From: Lactarius indigo
Taxonomy: Eukaryota; Basidiomycota; Agaricomycetes; Russulales; Russulaceae
DNA: 64,000 nucleotides
NCBI GenBank assembly: GCA_025766275.1
Contig: JAFKAC010000012.1
Coordinates: 1,054,001 to 1,118,000, forward strand
Direction of reading: 5' to 3'
The position numbers and the translations under genes are program-made. Numbering within the stretch: position 1 is the stretch's first letter; each line of letters begins with the position of its first letter. This document shows, piece after piece, positions 47,597 through 58,681 of the stretch. The notes beneath the pieces were generated by a model that saw nothing but the letters and a program-made list of their open reading frames with translations, was not told the DNA's origin and did no database searches.

Positions 47597-50500
47597 ATGG
47601 AAGATATGTACGATCATTTCTCCGTAACCTCTTCTGAAATTGACCTGCCTCTCTTCATCTAGTCGCCGAAAACTCGCTCAGGACACTAATCTCTATCCAC
47701 GTCCAAGTAGTGGAGACAAGGCTCGGGCTGTATCTCAACCGATAAGCGTTAGAAAGAAACCCTTACCTTCTCTTCTTGACTCTGACACTTAGTTAGGTCG
47801 CTTCTTCGACCACATCGGGCAGCCAACCAAAGAAGACCTACGAATATACACTGTATCTGATTCGTCATGGTGATGAACGGTACGTGAAACGATAATCTAT
47901 AGCAGTGTACAATGGTCTCATGGCAATTCAATACGCAGGGTTAGTCCCGAGTACGGAGCCTAACCACCTGCTGGCGTCCAAAAGATAAAAACACAATTGC
48001 CCCCACTCCTCATACTCGGCCTGGCCCGGCACAGCCAATCCGTATCCCTAGTAATGGGGATTTCCCCCGTAATCACTATGTCAACCAGGCCGATCAGTGG
48101 GAAGGGATCCCAACGCTCAATGGTCCTCTAGGGTTTTCATATGAGCCCCGAAAGACTTCCGCTGAAGCAGAGAAGGATCTTCAGGACCTTTTGCAACAAA
48201 GTTTCGATGGGAAGGAAGACGGGCAGAGCTGCTCATGACGATATAGACATGTCGAAAGCCGTCGGTTGATGGCTTTTCGCGAGGGCATTCGTCTCTTGCC
48301 CCACCAAATAATTGGCCGAACCTGGATGGCAGAGCGGGAGAGTGGTAAGAAGCACGGGGGTATTCTCGCAGGATGACATGGGTCTAGGGAAGACTATTCC
48401 AAACCTCTCACGCGTATTGTTGATGGTTCGTCCTCGCAAGTCTGACTGGAGAAGATGGTTGGGCTGCGACCACTCTGTGAGTCTATCACCCCCGTGACAT
48501 TTGTTCGTAACCTTTGACATTTTTCCAGTGTCGTGTGCCCTGTCAGCTTGGTATCTCAATGGGCCTCTGAGATTTCGAAGATGGCCAAGAAACTGACTGT
48601 TATTGAACATCATGGTGCTTCCAGAGCAACCAGTGCGTACAATGCGATGTACGCTATGCCGTTCCCCAGCTTATACTTTCCTAGATCCAGAGACTCTTAG
48701 ACGCGCACACGTCGTGGTTACTAGCTATGCTATAGTTGCATCCGAATATGCTGCATCTAATCCGGAAGCCAAAGACGAATCGAAGTCTAAGAAGACTAAC
48801 AACACCCGGAAGGACGAGTCGCGTTCTGATTCCGGTTCCGAAGCTGAGCACTTTGGGAGAACGCTAGCAAGCAAAAAAAAGTCAACGTCTGCGAAAGGCA
48901 AGAAAAAGGACGCCTTGTTCAATGTGAAATGGTGGCGAATCGTGCTAGACGAGGCGCACAATATCAAGAACCGCAGCACGAAGGCCGCCCAAGCATGTTG
49001 CGCTCTGGAAGGCAAATATCGGTGGTGCTTGACAGGAACGCCTCTGTGAGTCGACTGGATTCTCGATGCAGATTATGGCGATATTAATATTAATGCGCAT
49101 GTCAGGCAAAATAATGTCGAAGAACTCTACTCCCTTCTCAAGTTCCTTCGTGTCAAACCACTCAATGATTGGCAGACAGTTCAACGAACAGATAAACAAG
49201 CCTGTCAAGAGTGGTCGTTCTGTCGTCGCGATGAAACGATTGCATGTGAGTGTCTCTCTTTTGTCACCATCCCCTATCCTCATTGTGGGGGCTTCATCGA
49301 AGGTCGTCCTTCGTGCAGTCATGCTTCGGCGCCATAAGACCGACGTCCTGAATGGCAAGCCTTTAATCGAGCTCCCGGGACGCCATCTATCTATTGTGCC
49401 ATGCGAATTCGACGAAGACGAACGCGAATTCTACTTTGCGCTTGAAAACAAAATCGACGAGGCCATGCAAAAGTTTGTAAAGAATGACGAAGTAATGAAA
49501 AATTATACAAATGTCATGGTGTTGCTACTTCGCCTGCGGCAAGGTACGTCGATGATGATGTGTACCACTTCTTTCTCACGCTGACGAATGTGACTAGCCT
49601 GCAACCACCCGTCCCTAGTCTCGAAGGACTACAACACCGACCGTGAAGCTATTGAATCTCGTCCGGCCCCGAAAGATGGTGACGAGGACGAGGAGCTTAC
49701 GACGATGTTTCAGGAGCTCGGGGTTTCCAAGGGCAAGAAATGTCAGCTCTGCCAGGACGAGTACATATCCCGTTTCCTCGTCGCCGCGTAGCTTGCTGAT
49801 ACCTATTGTGTCGTCACAAGATTGACTTCAGAGAACATTTCCAAGGACGGTCATCATTGCCAGGGCTGCGTAGACCTTACGCGGCGGGTCAATCGCAAGT
49901 CGCTATCGAAAGAGAAGGACTCGAATTTGCCTCCAGACTCGGCCAAAATTCGAAAATTGCTCGAGTTGCTCGAGGAGATCGGTACACGCGAGGACGAAGA
50001 TGGAGAACCGACTGGGGGAAAAAACGATAGTGTTCTCCCAGTTCACGACTATGCTGGACCTCATCGAGCTGTTCCTCAAAGATGCGGGGATCTCGTTCGT
50101 GCGATGTAAGCTCTTTTTTTCTGCGCGTTACAGCACGTTCGCTGAGAGTGGTCGATCACCGGTAAGATGACGGGTCTATGTCTAAGGACAAGCGCGAGGC
50201 CAGCCTCGAGCAGATAAAGAACAATAAGCGTATCAAAGTTATCCTAATCTCATTCAAAGCTGGCAGCACGGGTGAGTGACTCTGGTCGTCTACAAATTCG
50301 CGAACGATTTTGGACTGACCCCATGCTTTAGGCCTCAACTTGACTGCATGTAACAACGTGGTTTTGGTCGATATGTGGTGGAACCCAGCACTAGAGGATC
50401 AAGCATTCGATCGTGCCCATCGCTTGGGACAAACTCGCGACGTCCATATATACAAGCTAACGATAGAGAACACCGTAGAGCAGCGTATCCTCGCACTGCA

Positions 50501-50630
50501 GGACGGCAAGCGCGCTCTGGCTACAGCCGCACTCAGTGGCGACAGGCTTAAGAACCTCAAGCTCGGTCTGGAGGACCTCATGGCACTGTTCCGACCTGGC
50601 AGGGAATACAACGACGACGAAGAGGATTGA
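47597..50630 (+). CDS. SNF2-family ATPase, Rad5/Rad16-like (eleven extra bases)
   Basis: DNA-dependent ATPase of the SWI2/SNF2 superfamily. Start ATG 47597 (MEDMYDHFSVTSSEID). Motif I region ADDMGLGKTIQTL, Ia region VVCPVSLVSQWASEI, motif II DEAHNIKN, motif III WCLTGTPLQN, then EELYSLLKFLRVKPL, LRRHKTDVLNGKPL, and the C-terminal RecA lobe with VFSQFTTMLDLIE, ISFKAGSTGLNLT, MWWNPALEDQAFDRAHRLGQ. A short cysteine-rich insert (KCQLCQDE ... HCQGC) sits between the lobes, where Rad5/Rad16 proteins carry a RING; it looks reduced. Extra bases at 47654, 48227, 48264, 48274, 48371, 48399, 48406, 48437, 48447, 49179 and 50014, seven of them clustered within about 180 bp. All fit the doubled-third-base pattern. 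Confidence 0.85.
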
Positions 50631-50852
50631 TGATCCTCGGCGGTTCCTTGCACCTACTGATTACCATGCTTACTACTACTCAATCGCTTACTACTACTCC
50701 ATTAGTAAACTCTTGTATATTGCTCGTCCTAGCATTCGCAGACACCCTTGTTCAAAACAAAATCGAAGAAAAAAAGTTATAGGTGGTTAAAACCCTACGC
50801 GCCGTACATTAAATACTGTTTTTAAAGACGTTATACAGGCGGGAGGGAGGCA

Positions 50853-53224
50853 TCAGTCGGACTCGGACTTGGCGGGTCGAATGACAAGCGGTAGTTGTGG
50901 GCCTCCATTGGGGTCGGAAGTGAGGAAAGGACGCGTGACGATCATTGACCGCCGAGTGATCTCACTTGGGGGAACGGCGAGCTCGAAATCAAACGCTCGT
51001 ACGAAAGAAAATAAGAGCGCCTTCATCCTAATTTCGCGGTGTTTGTTGGCATGGCATCATCAGGGCACCAATGGCCATAGAAGGGGACTCACTCGATGAT
51101 GGAAAAGCGGTACCCGATACACGCGTGGGCGCCCGTGACAAACGTGAGCAGGTTGCTGAAGACACCAGGGATAGATTTAACGGCTTCCGGAATAGCCTCC
51201 CAACGTTCTGGCCTACGAGAGCGGTGAGTTTGGGTGCACACACACAAATGGATGACGCCTACTTGAACTCGTCCGCGTCCTCGCCCCATATCGATTTCAA
51301 TCTATGGACGGTGCGAATCGGGATGAGGATCACGTCGCCTTTTTCGCAGTCTTCGTATTCAGGTCCTTATAAGTTCGTATATGCGACTCACAAAATATAC
51401 TACGCACCTGAATTCTTGTCGCTTGACCCCGTGTCTGTCGACAAAAGGCTCACTCAATCGAACCACGGTGTCTTCCTTGGCAACTCGGTCCGATTGTGGG
51501 ACTGGAGCATGGAGGCGGAGAACCTCTCGAGTGAAATAGTCAAGGTACGTCATCCCATTGAGTTCGTCCATAGACGGAGTGTCCGTGTGAAATGCGCGAG
51601 CCTCTGCTGTCAACTTCGCATACACTTTAGGGTTGGAACCTAGGGCAAAGAGGCCCCAAGCGACAGACGTGCTAAAAACCACGCATAAGCAGACGCTCTT
51701 GTTCTCACAACGAATTGCAGATACCTAGTCGTCTCGTGCCCAGCGATGAGGAAGGTCGGGACCTCTTCAGAATCGAAATTGTCATTACTGCTGATGACCG
51801 ACATAACGCGCAGACTCACGTGCCAAGATATCTTCGTCACTCATCCGCGCGCTGTCCGGGATATCTGTAGCCATGTTCGCCTTGATGAGCAGGCTGAGTA
51901 AATCGCGGCCCTGAATGTTCCTTTTCTCAACGCCGCCCTTTGCATCGACTTCAGCACTAGCAAGTATTTCAGACTTCTTCTGAGAGATCAAATCTTTTCC
52001 AAGAGCTCGTGTGGCTTTAAGTGTGCTGGATAGCGCCCGGGAACGATCGGTAGGCTGACAGCACGTCAAAGAATCGTTTTGTCAATTGAAGGGACAACAT
52101 ACGATGATCCGGGCAGGTGGAAACAACGCCGGAATCATGAACTTGAAAGAGAATGGATTGAATGACATGGATTTGCGGAACCCCTCGGTCATTTCATGAG
52201 TCTCCTCCTGATCGAGCGAGCCGAATGAATGATTGAAGCCTAGCGGTATGAATTTTTCACTTCCAGGGGGTTGGTAAACGGTGTATCGAACCTGCTTGGC
52301 CTATAATGTCTAGAGTAGCCTTATTTAACCAGAGAAATGCGTCCAATTTAAGCGGATCCATCGGGTGTATTCGATCGAGCTACTTCTGTTATCAGAGCAT
52401 CCCGGAGCTAAAAAGGAAATATTGAACAGCTTGGAAGGATATATTGGGAAATAGAGAACCTCATTGGCCTTTTCGACAAAAAGCTGTGAGAACACCTTGA
52501 TCTGGGGAAGGCCAAATGCGGGGCTCTGTTATGAGGGAATGGAATAAGCAAAGAAACTCGAATCGCGTTCTAAAACAAACCATAATTTTGCGCTTTGGTT
52601 ACGGGGTCAGTCTGATGATATCAACTAGAGCGGGCGAATCGAGCTACCTGTTGCCTGTGTTTTAGACCTGAGAAGGGCGATCGCCTATCATCAACAATGA
52701 CAAAGCATACGGTCGCACAACAATACCTTCGACAAATAACAAGCCTACCACAACGATGAGATATGAATTGCTTAAATAAAGCCGAATATTAGCCAACCTC
52801 TTCCGAGTATGTCTCCCAATAAAAAGCGGGCGTCATCTGTCTTCTCAAACTCAGGAGCATTGAGGATGTAATTCAAGGCTTGAAGGTCCATTGTACAGAC
52901 TCTATCCAACTGCGACGCATTAGAGGACCCTGCTAGCGTTGGCGTTGGCGACGTACATTGAACCACCCATAGTACCTGAAGATAGGTCCATATTGACGAG
53001 TCCATTCTAACTGATACTCCTGAGAATCCGGCTCCCAGACGTGCCTTGGAAGACTCCCAGTTAACCAATGGATCGACGGGGGACCAGGGAGGTCTCTAAT
53101 AGGGGAGGAGAGGTAAGCCCAAACTTTGCCCACGACTGACATGGAGGAAGTAGACTCCGGTCGAGATTGCCACGGCAGCGACAGTGAAGCGATCCCCGCG
53201 GAAATAGTCGAGAAGTGAAGCCAT
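50853..53224 (-). CDS. cytochrome P450 monooxygenase
   Basis: ER-anchored heme-thiolate monooxygenase. Start ATG 53224 ([20 protein letters not shown], an N-terminal membrane anchor), then [11 protein letters not shown] (proline hinge). Many exons. I-helix [10 protein letters not shown]-helix [10 protein letters not shown] with the E-x-x-R, PERW region, heme loop [14 protein letters not shown] with the Cys ligand, and a C-terminal [10 protein letters not shown]. Its substrate is unknown; no biosynthetic cluster surrounds it. Extra T at 53149 after TAC restores the hinge frame when removed, and another site fits near 52355. One further frame change near 52300 is unexplained. Family not assigned. 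Confidence 0.85.
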
Positions 53225-53566
53225 TGTTCTAGAGATGCCTTAGGTGGTAGCAGAGAGTGTGAAGGTTTTAAGGAAGATGATGGTTAGGAGACAAATAAGT
53301 CTCTGGTTCCTCAAACCGCAGCTTCCGACGGAATCAATTAGCGTGGCATCGAAGTAGCCGCCCAACTTCACGGGGCGTTCCCAGTGTCGCCCGCTATCAC
53401 TGATGGGCCGTTGGGCCAAAGGCGACGGCGGCGGGCTCCGAGACACAGCCTAATCAGTTTCCTTAAGGAGACTCTAGTAACCGGAGCCGGAGACCTATGT
53501 TACAACAGGATGACTCATAATGTACACGATAATTGCCGATATCGGCTTGCCGTTACGCTCCTGACG
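53225..53566. other. intergenic stretch
   Basis: About 340 bp between the P450 start and the stop of the KPWE protein. No gene recognised. It should contain the P450 promoter. Confidence 0.4.
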
Positions 53567-54220
53567 TCATTCTGCTTGTGAAGCGACCTCCCAGGGTTTC
53601 TTGCGCTGCGGGGCACTTGATTGACTGGGAGCGGCGTCCTACAGAGAACGTCATCATAAAGCCAATGAGTAAAACGTCAGACATACATTGAGGGCATCAG
53701 GTATGTGCTTGTTGTTAGGAATTTCATCTGTCTTTCCCTGATCGATGAGGGCCTGGAGTTCTGCAAACGTGAGTGTTCGAGCCGCCTGTGCGGTCGGAAC
53801 CTCTGGAGCAGATCGTCGGTCTGCTGAAAACGAGACCATATCAGTGATCTGCCAAGGCGCTCTATTAACACCAACACCTTCTACTTCGACTTGTTTGGCA
53901 TCAGACTCGGATATGTCACATCCGTGAGCTCTGAGGGGAATCAAATTTCCGAGTGTAGAGTCAGGGCTAGCCAAGGAAGTACGCACTGGTTGAAGTAAAA
54001 TACTCGTGACTTCCTCAGAAGATCTTCCTTGGTTTCGTCGGATAAATCATCCAGAGCACCACTAGCGTAAAGCGTAGATAGACCTGCCTTGCTTAGGCAG
54101 CGTATCCAGTCGGATCAAGATTGGACAAGGGGACGAGCTAACCTGATAAGACTGGTCATCTGCAAATGAGTACCTTGCGTATACGGCCAGGGGGTCGGCC
54201 TTGGATTCGTTCGTAGCCAT
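53567..54220 (-). CDS. KPWE-motif protein (PEX14/PEX39-like, probably peroxisomal)
   Basis: Small multi-exon gene starting at ATG 54220 (MATNESKADPLAVYAR). The N-terminal half contains LSTLYASGALDDLSDETKED, not assigned. The C-terminus carries a linear signature seen in peroxisomal import factors: LTFAELQALIDQGK, then IPDALN, an intron, and RKKPWEV just before the stop. The KPWE motif together with the preceding helix occurs in a domain shared by some PEX14-like proteins and by short PEX39/C6ORF226-type proteins linked to PEX7 cargo import. The assignment rests on this motif only. Start and first exons are approximate. Confidence 0.6.
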
Positions 54221-54393
54221 GGACGAGAGTTGCCGTTAGTGTCGAGCTCAGGAAAGGGGTAAGGGACAGAAAGTTTCGTCACATTAGTTACAGTTACTAA
54301 CTTGTTACTCGCAACATTTCGTACGTCGACCCACAACAACGGCCACACCCACCCCCCCAATCTAGGTGGTTCACTTTCCAGCATTCCCTCATC

Positions 54394-56288
54394 ATGTCTG
54401 GGGCTGTGAGCAAGATTGCGGCCGAGCGTAATCAGAGGGCTGTTTTAGAGCTTGCGATGAAACCGGGTAATGGTGAGCGTCGTTTCTACTACATCCTTCA
54501 TGCACGAACGGTCCCCACTCTCCCCCTCGACTATCCTGGCTGCGTCGTGGTGCCAAGTAAATATATGGGCGACGAGATTTATTTAGTTGGCCGGCGCTGC
54601 CGAGCCAAGACCCGCGGATCTCCAAGCCCCACACCAGAGCCCACAGATCACTGACGTTGTGCTTCTTCGTCTTCTTCATTGGCCCTTGTAGACTCATGTG
54701 CGGACTGTAAGACAAGGAATCCGCGATGGGCTTCGCACAACCTCGGGATATTCATTTGGTATGAGGCCCTCTTGCAATAATCATCGAGCGTTACTCAGCT
54801 CCTTCAGTGTAAATTGTGCCAGCATTCACCGCAAGATCGGGACACACGTCTCAAAGGTGTACGTCTAAGCTATTGCTGACACGTGTAAACTCGCTTAAAC
54901 TCGAATTTCACAGAAAAAGCCTGACGATGGACGTGTGGACGAAGGAACAAGTGGAGGTGCGCATATTTCATCTAGGTTGAAGGCTTCGGGTGTGGACTCT
55001 TGCCCCCGTAGAACATGCGGCAGCTGGGGAATATCAAATCCAACCAAAACTATAATCCAGATGAGGTTCGCAACCCGCCGCCCACAAATATGATAGATGC
55101 GGAGCGTGACAGCGAATTGGAGAAGTTTATCCGTGGTATGTAACGCCGTCTGCCTTGCAAAGCCGAACTGACACGTTTAACACTAATAGACAAGTACGAG
55201 TTCAAACGCTTCATTGGTCGAGTAGATCGATCTGCGGTTGTTGCTGCGCATCTTGGACCTTCCCGGTCTGCCGCATCTGTCAAATCCTCAGTGTCTTCCT
55301 CGTCATCCTCGATTCCATTGCGGTCCCAGACACTGCCGCCAGCTAAACATTATTTTCCGTCTGCTACCTCGGCGCCGGCTTCACCCGCTCATGCACCGAC
55401 ATTACCGCTAAGTGTGCCTGCTAGCACAGCAATAAGTCGTTCAGTGTCCCAACCGATACCACCTCAAGCCCAGCTACAGCCACCGCAACCTCCGACTGGA
55501 GTGTGGTCCGACCTTGCTTCACTACAGGGTTCTGGGGGAACATCTACTTTACCACTGCAGTATCTGTCACCTTCAACGTCCTCTTCCCTACTCTCGAGCT
55601 CGAGCTCGCATTTTAACTTTAACCCTGCTGCAGGGTCTAGTAGTCTGAGCGCCAGTTTTACTCAAGGCGTGTCTCCCAGTGGTCTGGCCTCTCAAGGCCC
55701 AGGCTTTGGTGTCAGCGCTTCCCCAGTATCGGGTTTGAGCATTGCTACGCAATCATTACAACCCTCGTTTGCTTCGGGCGCAACCACAATCAATCCATTT
55801 GCGCAAATGTTAGCTCAGCAGCAGTCACAAACCCCGGCCCAGCCAAATCATTTCCCGTCCACTTCACCATTTGGTTCTTTGCCCTCCCAACAGCCTTATT
55901 TTCCCCACAGGGACAGGTTCCGCAAATCCAGCAGCCGGCGTTTTCCCAGCCGGGGATGAACCCGTTCTTCAATAGCACTGCACAGTCTCAACGCATGTTG
56001 TCTCCCCAACCCCAGGTACCAATTATGTCAACGACACCCTCACCTATCCCCTATCCAGGATCACCCTTCCAACCCCCAACTCAATCTCCGTTCCAGCAGC
56101 AGCCTTCGTTTCAACCAGGAGTTCAGGCTCCGTTTCAGCCACAACCCCCGCAATTTGGGAATGTGCAGCCAAGTAGTACCAATGTGGCGGCGACAGGAAA
56201 CCCTTTCACTAGCTGGTTGACACAACAGCCGAATGGCTACGCGAGTGCACATGTGGGGCAGGGGAGTGGGCAATGGGGAGTGATGTGA
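54394..56288 (+). CDS. AGE2: ArfGAP, Age2/SMAP type
   Basis: GTPase-activating protein for Arf, acting in vesicle budding at Golgi or endosomes. Start ATG 54394 (MSGAVSKIAAERNQR). The ArfGAP zinc finger is complete: CADCKTRNPRWASHNLGIFI, an intron, then CVNCASIHRKIGTHVSK (CxxC-x16-CxxC plus the catalytic Arg in IHRK), VKSLTMDVW, SNQNYNPDE, RDSELEKFIRDKYEFKRF. The rest is a Ser/Pro/Gln-rich tail with NPF-like and QPGMNPFF segments, which may bind EH or adaptor domains (inference). Extra C at 55903 after TTT and A at 55907 after CCC explain the frame change in the tail. It is divergent from the KPWE gene, with about 170 bp between starts. Confidence 0.9.
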
Positions 56289-56478
56289 GAGAAGTGACTA
56301 GTTTAGTGCCGCGTTGTAATCTTGGGTGTGGATCTTGGGTTGTGAATATGACTGACCTCCTGATGACTAAGCGACATCCACGACGTGCTTGCGACGCGTT
56401 CCACTATTCCACAATTGGTTCATCGCCGCACGCCCGCCTCTTTTCCTCATTCCACGACCATACTGCTTATGATCAACA

Positions 56479-58304
56479 ATGTCCGCAGAACCTTCAAGAC
56501 CACCCTCTCCTGTTTCCCTCCCGGATTCCCCACATCTCTTTCCAATGGGCTACCTGAGCTCTTTCTCTTTTGATCGCCTCGTTCGTGAAGAAGGCTCTGA
56601 GTCTGAGTACGCCAATGCCTTTACATTGCTCGGTACGCACAGTCATAGCATCAATGGTTGCTACGGGGCATCCCTCTTACGCTTGACTCGGCTTTGCAGA
56701 TACATTGGAGACATATTGGGACGCACGTATAGACCTCCTGCAACGCAATATATCGAGCCGCAAGGATAAACTCAAGATGCGCGCAGAAGTGGCTCTCAAT
56801 GAGATCTTCAAGGGGAAGCCTCCAAGCCCTGATGCACTCGCAGAGAACTTTGAACGTGAGGTCGCCAAGTTAAAGTTCAAGGTATGTGGGACCCTCGGAA
56901 TGGTCTAGCCAGCTGTCGACCTTCCGCAGGTCTCGAAGCGCATGGGGTCCCTTGCCACGGCTTGGCAGTCTGCCAAAGTTGTCCGAACGCGTGAGAAGAT
57001 CAGTTTCTTCTTTGGCGTCATGTCCTTGGTCTTTTCCGCATTACTTTTTGGTCTAGCCCCACAGTAAGTCCATAACTCGCCTTTTATGGATCTGATCATG
57101 ACTCCTTCAGATATGTTCACATTTCATATACCCTGCAGTCACTCTACCTCCTACCTTATCGTTACTATCGCTACAAGAAGCTGCAATGGCACTACTTCCT
57201 GTTCGACCTATGTTACTACGTCAACATTCTCAACTTTATATTCCTCTGGATACTCCCGCAGTCCCCTTCTCTTTTCGTCGCTTGCTATACTCTCAGTCAT
57301 GGGGTTGTCGCAAGCGCAGTTATAACGTGGCGAAATAGTCTCGTTTTCCACGACGCGGACAAAGTGACCAGTCTGTTCATACATGTATATCCGCCTTTCA
57401 CATTCACGGTGATCCGGTGCGTCACGCTGCAGTTCCTTGTGGACTTTCCTGACCTTGGTTGATTAGGCATTTCTACCCAGGCGCCGAGGAACGATTTCCT
57501 GCATTGAAAGAACCTCCTATCGACCCTTGGCGGGCGCTTCTATTTAGTAGTGTAATCTGTGAGTGTGGACGTTTCCGACTCTAAGACTCTTTCTTGACCT
57601 CTCGTGTCAGACCTTGTATGGCAACTTTTATACTGGAAGGTTCGATCTCCTCAAGTTTCTTCTCATTTTATCGACGCTCATCGTATCTACAGCTCGTGTA
57701 TGTCGACCGTCGCAAAAAAGTGGAGTCTGGGCAACGCGCCACGTCATTATACTTCATGATTAACAAGCCCGGCCTGGTCGGGCGTGTTCTCAACAAGGTT
57801 CGGCCGGAAAGCAGGACGTTATACTTTATGCTGGGACAATTTGGTAAGTGCGATCACCACCCAAATACGACATTATAGCTCACCGTATTCAAGTTTACTC
57901 TGTTTTCACCGATGTTCCTCCCGTCTTTGTTCTCTATTACTCGCCTTTCTGGTCGGGCGCATACCTGTTGTTCATACTCAGTGTGAGCGTATGGAACGGA
58001 GGAGGTTTCTACATCGAGGTCTTCGGACGAAAGTACGTTCTTAATGACCGTGCACTGATAGTCTCTGACGGTGACCAGGTTCGAACGTGAGCTGGAAGCC
58101 CTGCGCAAGGAGCTTGCAGAAGCGCAGAGCAAATCCCAGCACTCGAGTCCAACAATGGCCCCGTCCGAGGCCGAATCAGAGCCCGTATCACCACTTCTCG
58201 GCATTAAGTCGCTCCCAAGCGAGGAAGGCGTGAAGCCCGTGATCTCAGCCCCAGCCGATGTAGACTTTTCACTCCAATTAGAGGAGACGAAGAAGGAAAA
58301 GTAA
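56479..58304 (+). CDS. GPC1: glycerophosphocholine acyltransferase 1 (GPC1 family)
   Basis: Multi-pass membrane acyltransferase of the DUF2838 family, which acylates glycerophosphocholine to lysophosphatidylcholine. Start ATG 56479 (MSAEPSRPPSPVSLPD). After a charged helix (FKGKPPSPDALAENFEREV) the conserved core begins: KVVRTREKISFFFGVMSL, ISYTLQSLYLLPYRYYRYKK, WHYFLFDLCYYVNIL, SHGVVASAVITWRNSLVFHD, HVYPPFTFTVIRHFYPGAEE, then ATSLYFMINKPGLVGRVLNK and SVSVWNGGGFYIEVFGRKFE. About eight membrane segments are visible. All introns are short GT-AG and the frame holds throughout. The C-terminal charged tail follows the usual plan. Confidence 0.88.
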
Positions 58305-58681
58305 ATGCATACCCGGGCTAAACCGCATTTAATGACGTTTAATGTCCACGAACATCATGCTAATCTGTGATTTTTTTTTTGGTGTCATGTCTCAAATGTC
58401 CTCGATAATCCTCGTAGAGCTATATTACATCAGTAGTGGTATATGTATGAGAAAACAACATGCTAACTTGAAAGATTGCCATTTCACTCTGACAAACTGA
58501 CAAGCGCTGAGATAGCGAACACTCGAGATATCTCGACTTTGACCTTTTCCACCATGAACAAGCACGTAATTACCGTTCGCGCAATGTTTCCAACTGTCTG
58601 TCATCAGACACATCCCTCTCAAGCTGTTTTTCACGATGCAGATACCCTCCTTTCACGAGGTTGCACAATCGCTCGTGCTGG
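58305..58681. other. intergenic stretch
   Basis: About 380 bp, including a poly-T run at 58372-58380, between two plus-strand genes. No gene recognised. Confidence 0.4.

Noticed and set aside
47597..50630. Programmed +1 frameshifting as an explanation for the many shifts
   Set aside because: There are too many sites per gene, no common slippery sequence, and the inserted base varies with the codon. Doubled alleles explain all of them with one cause.
51089..51289. Heme-loop variant of the P450 (GAHAC in place of GxRxC) as a loss of function
   Set aside because: Cys and both Gly positions of the loop are present, and His at this place occurs in agaricomycete P450s, so it is not a sign of inactivity.
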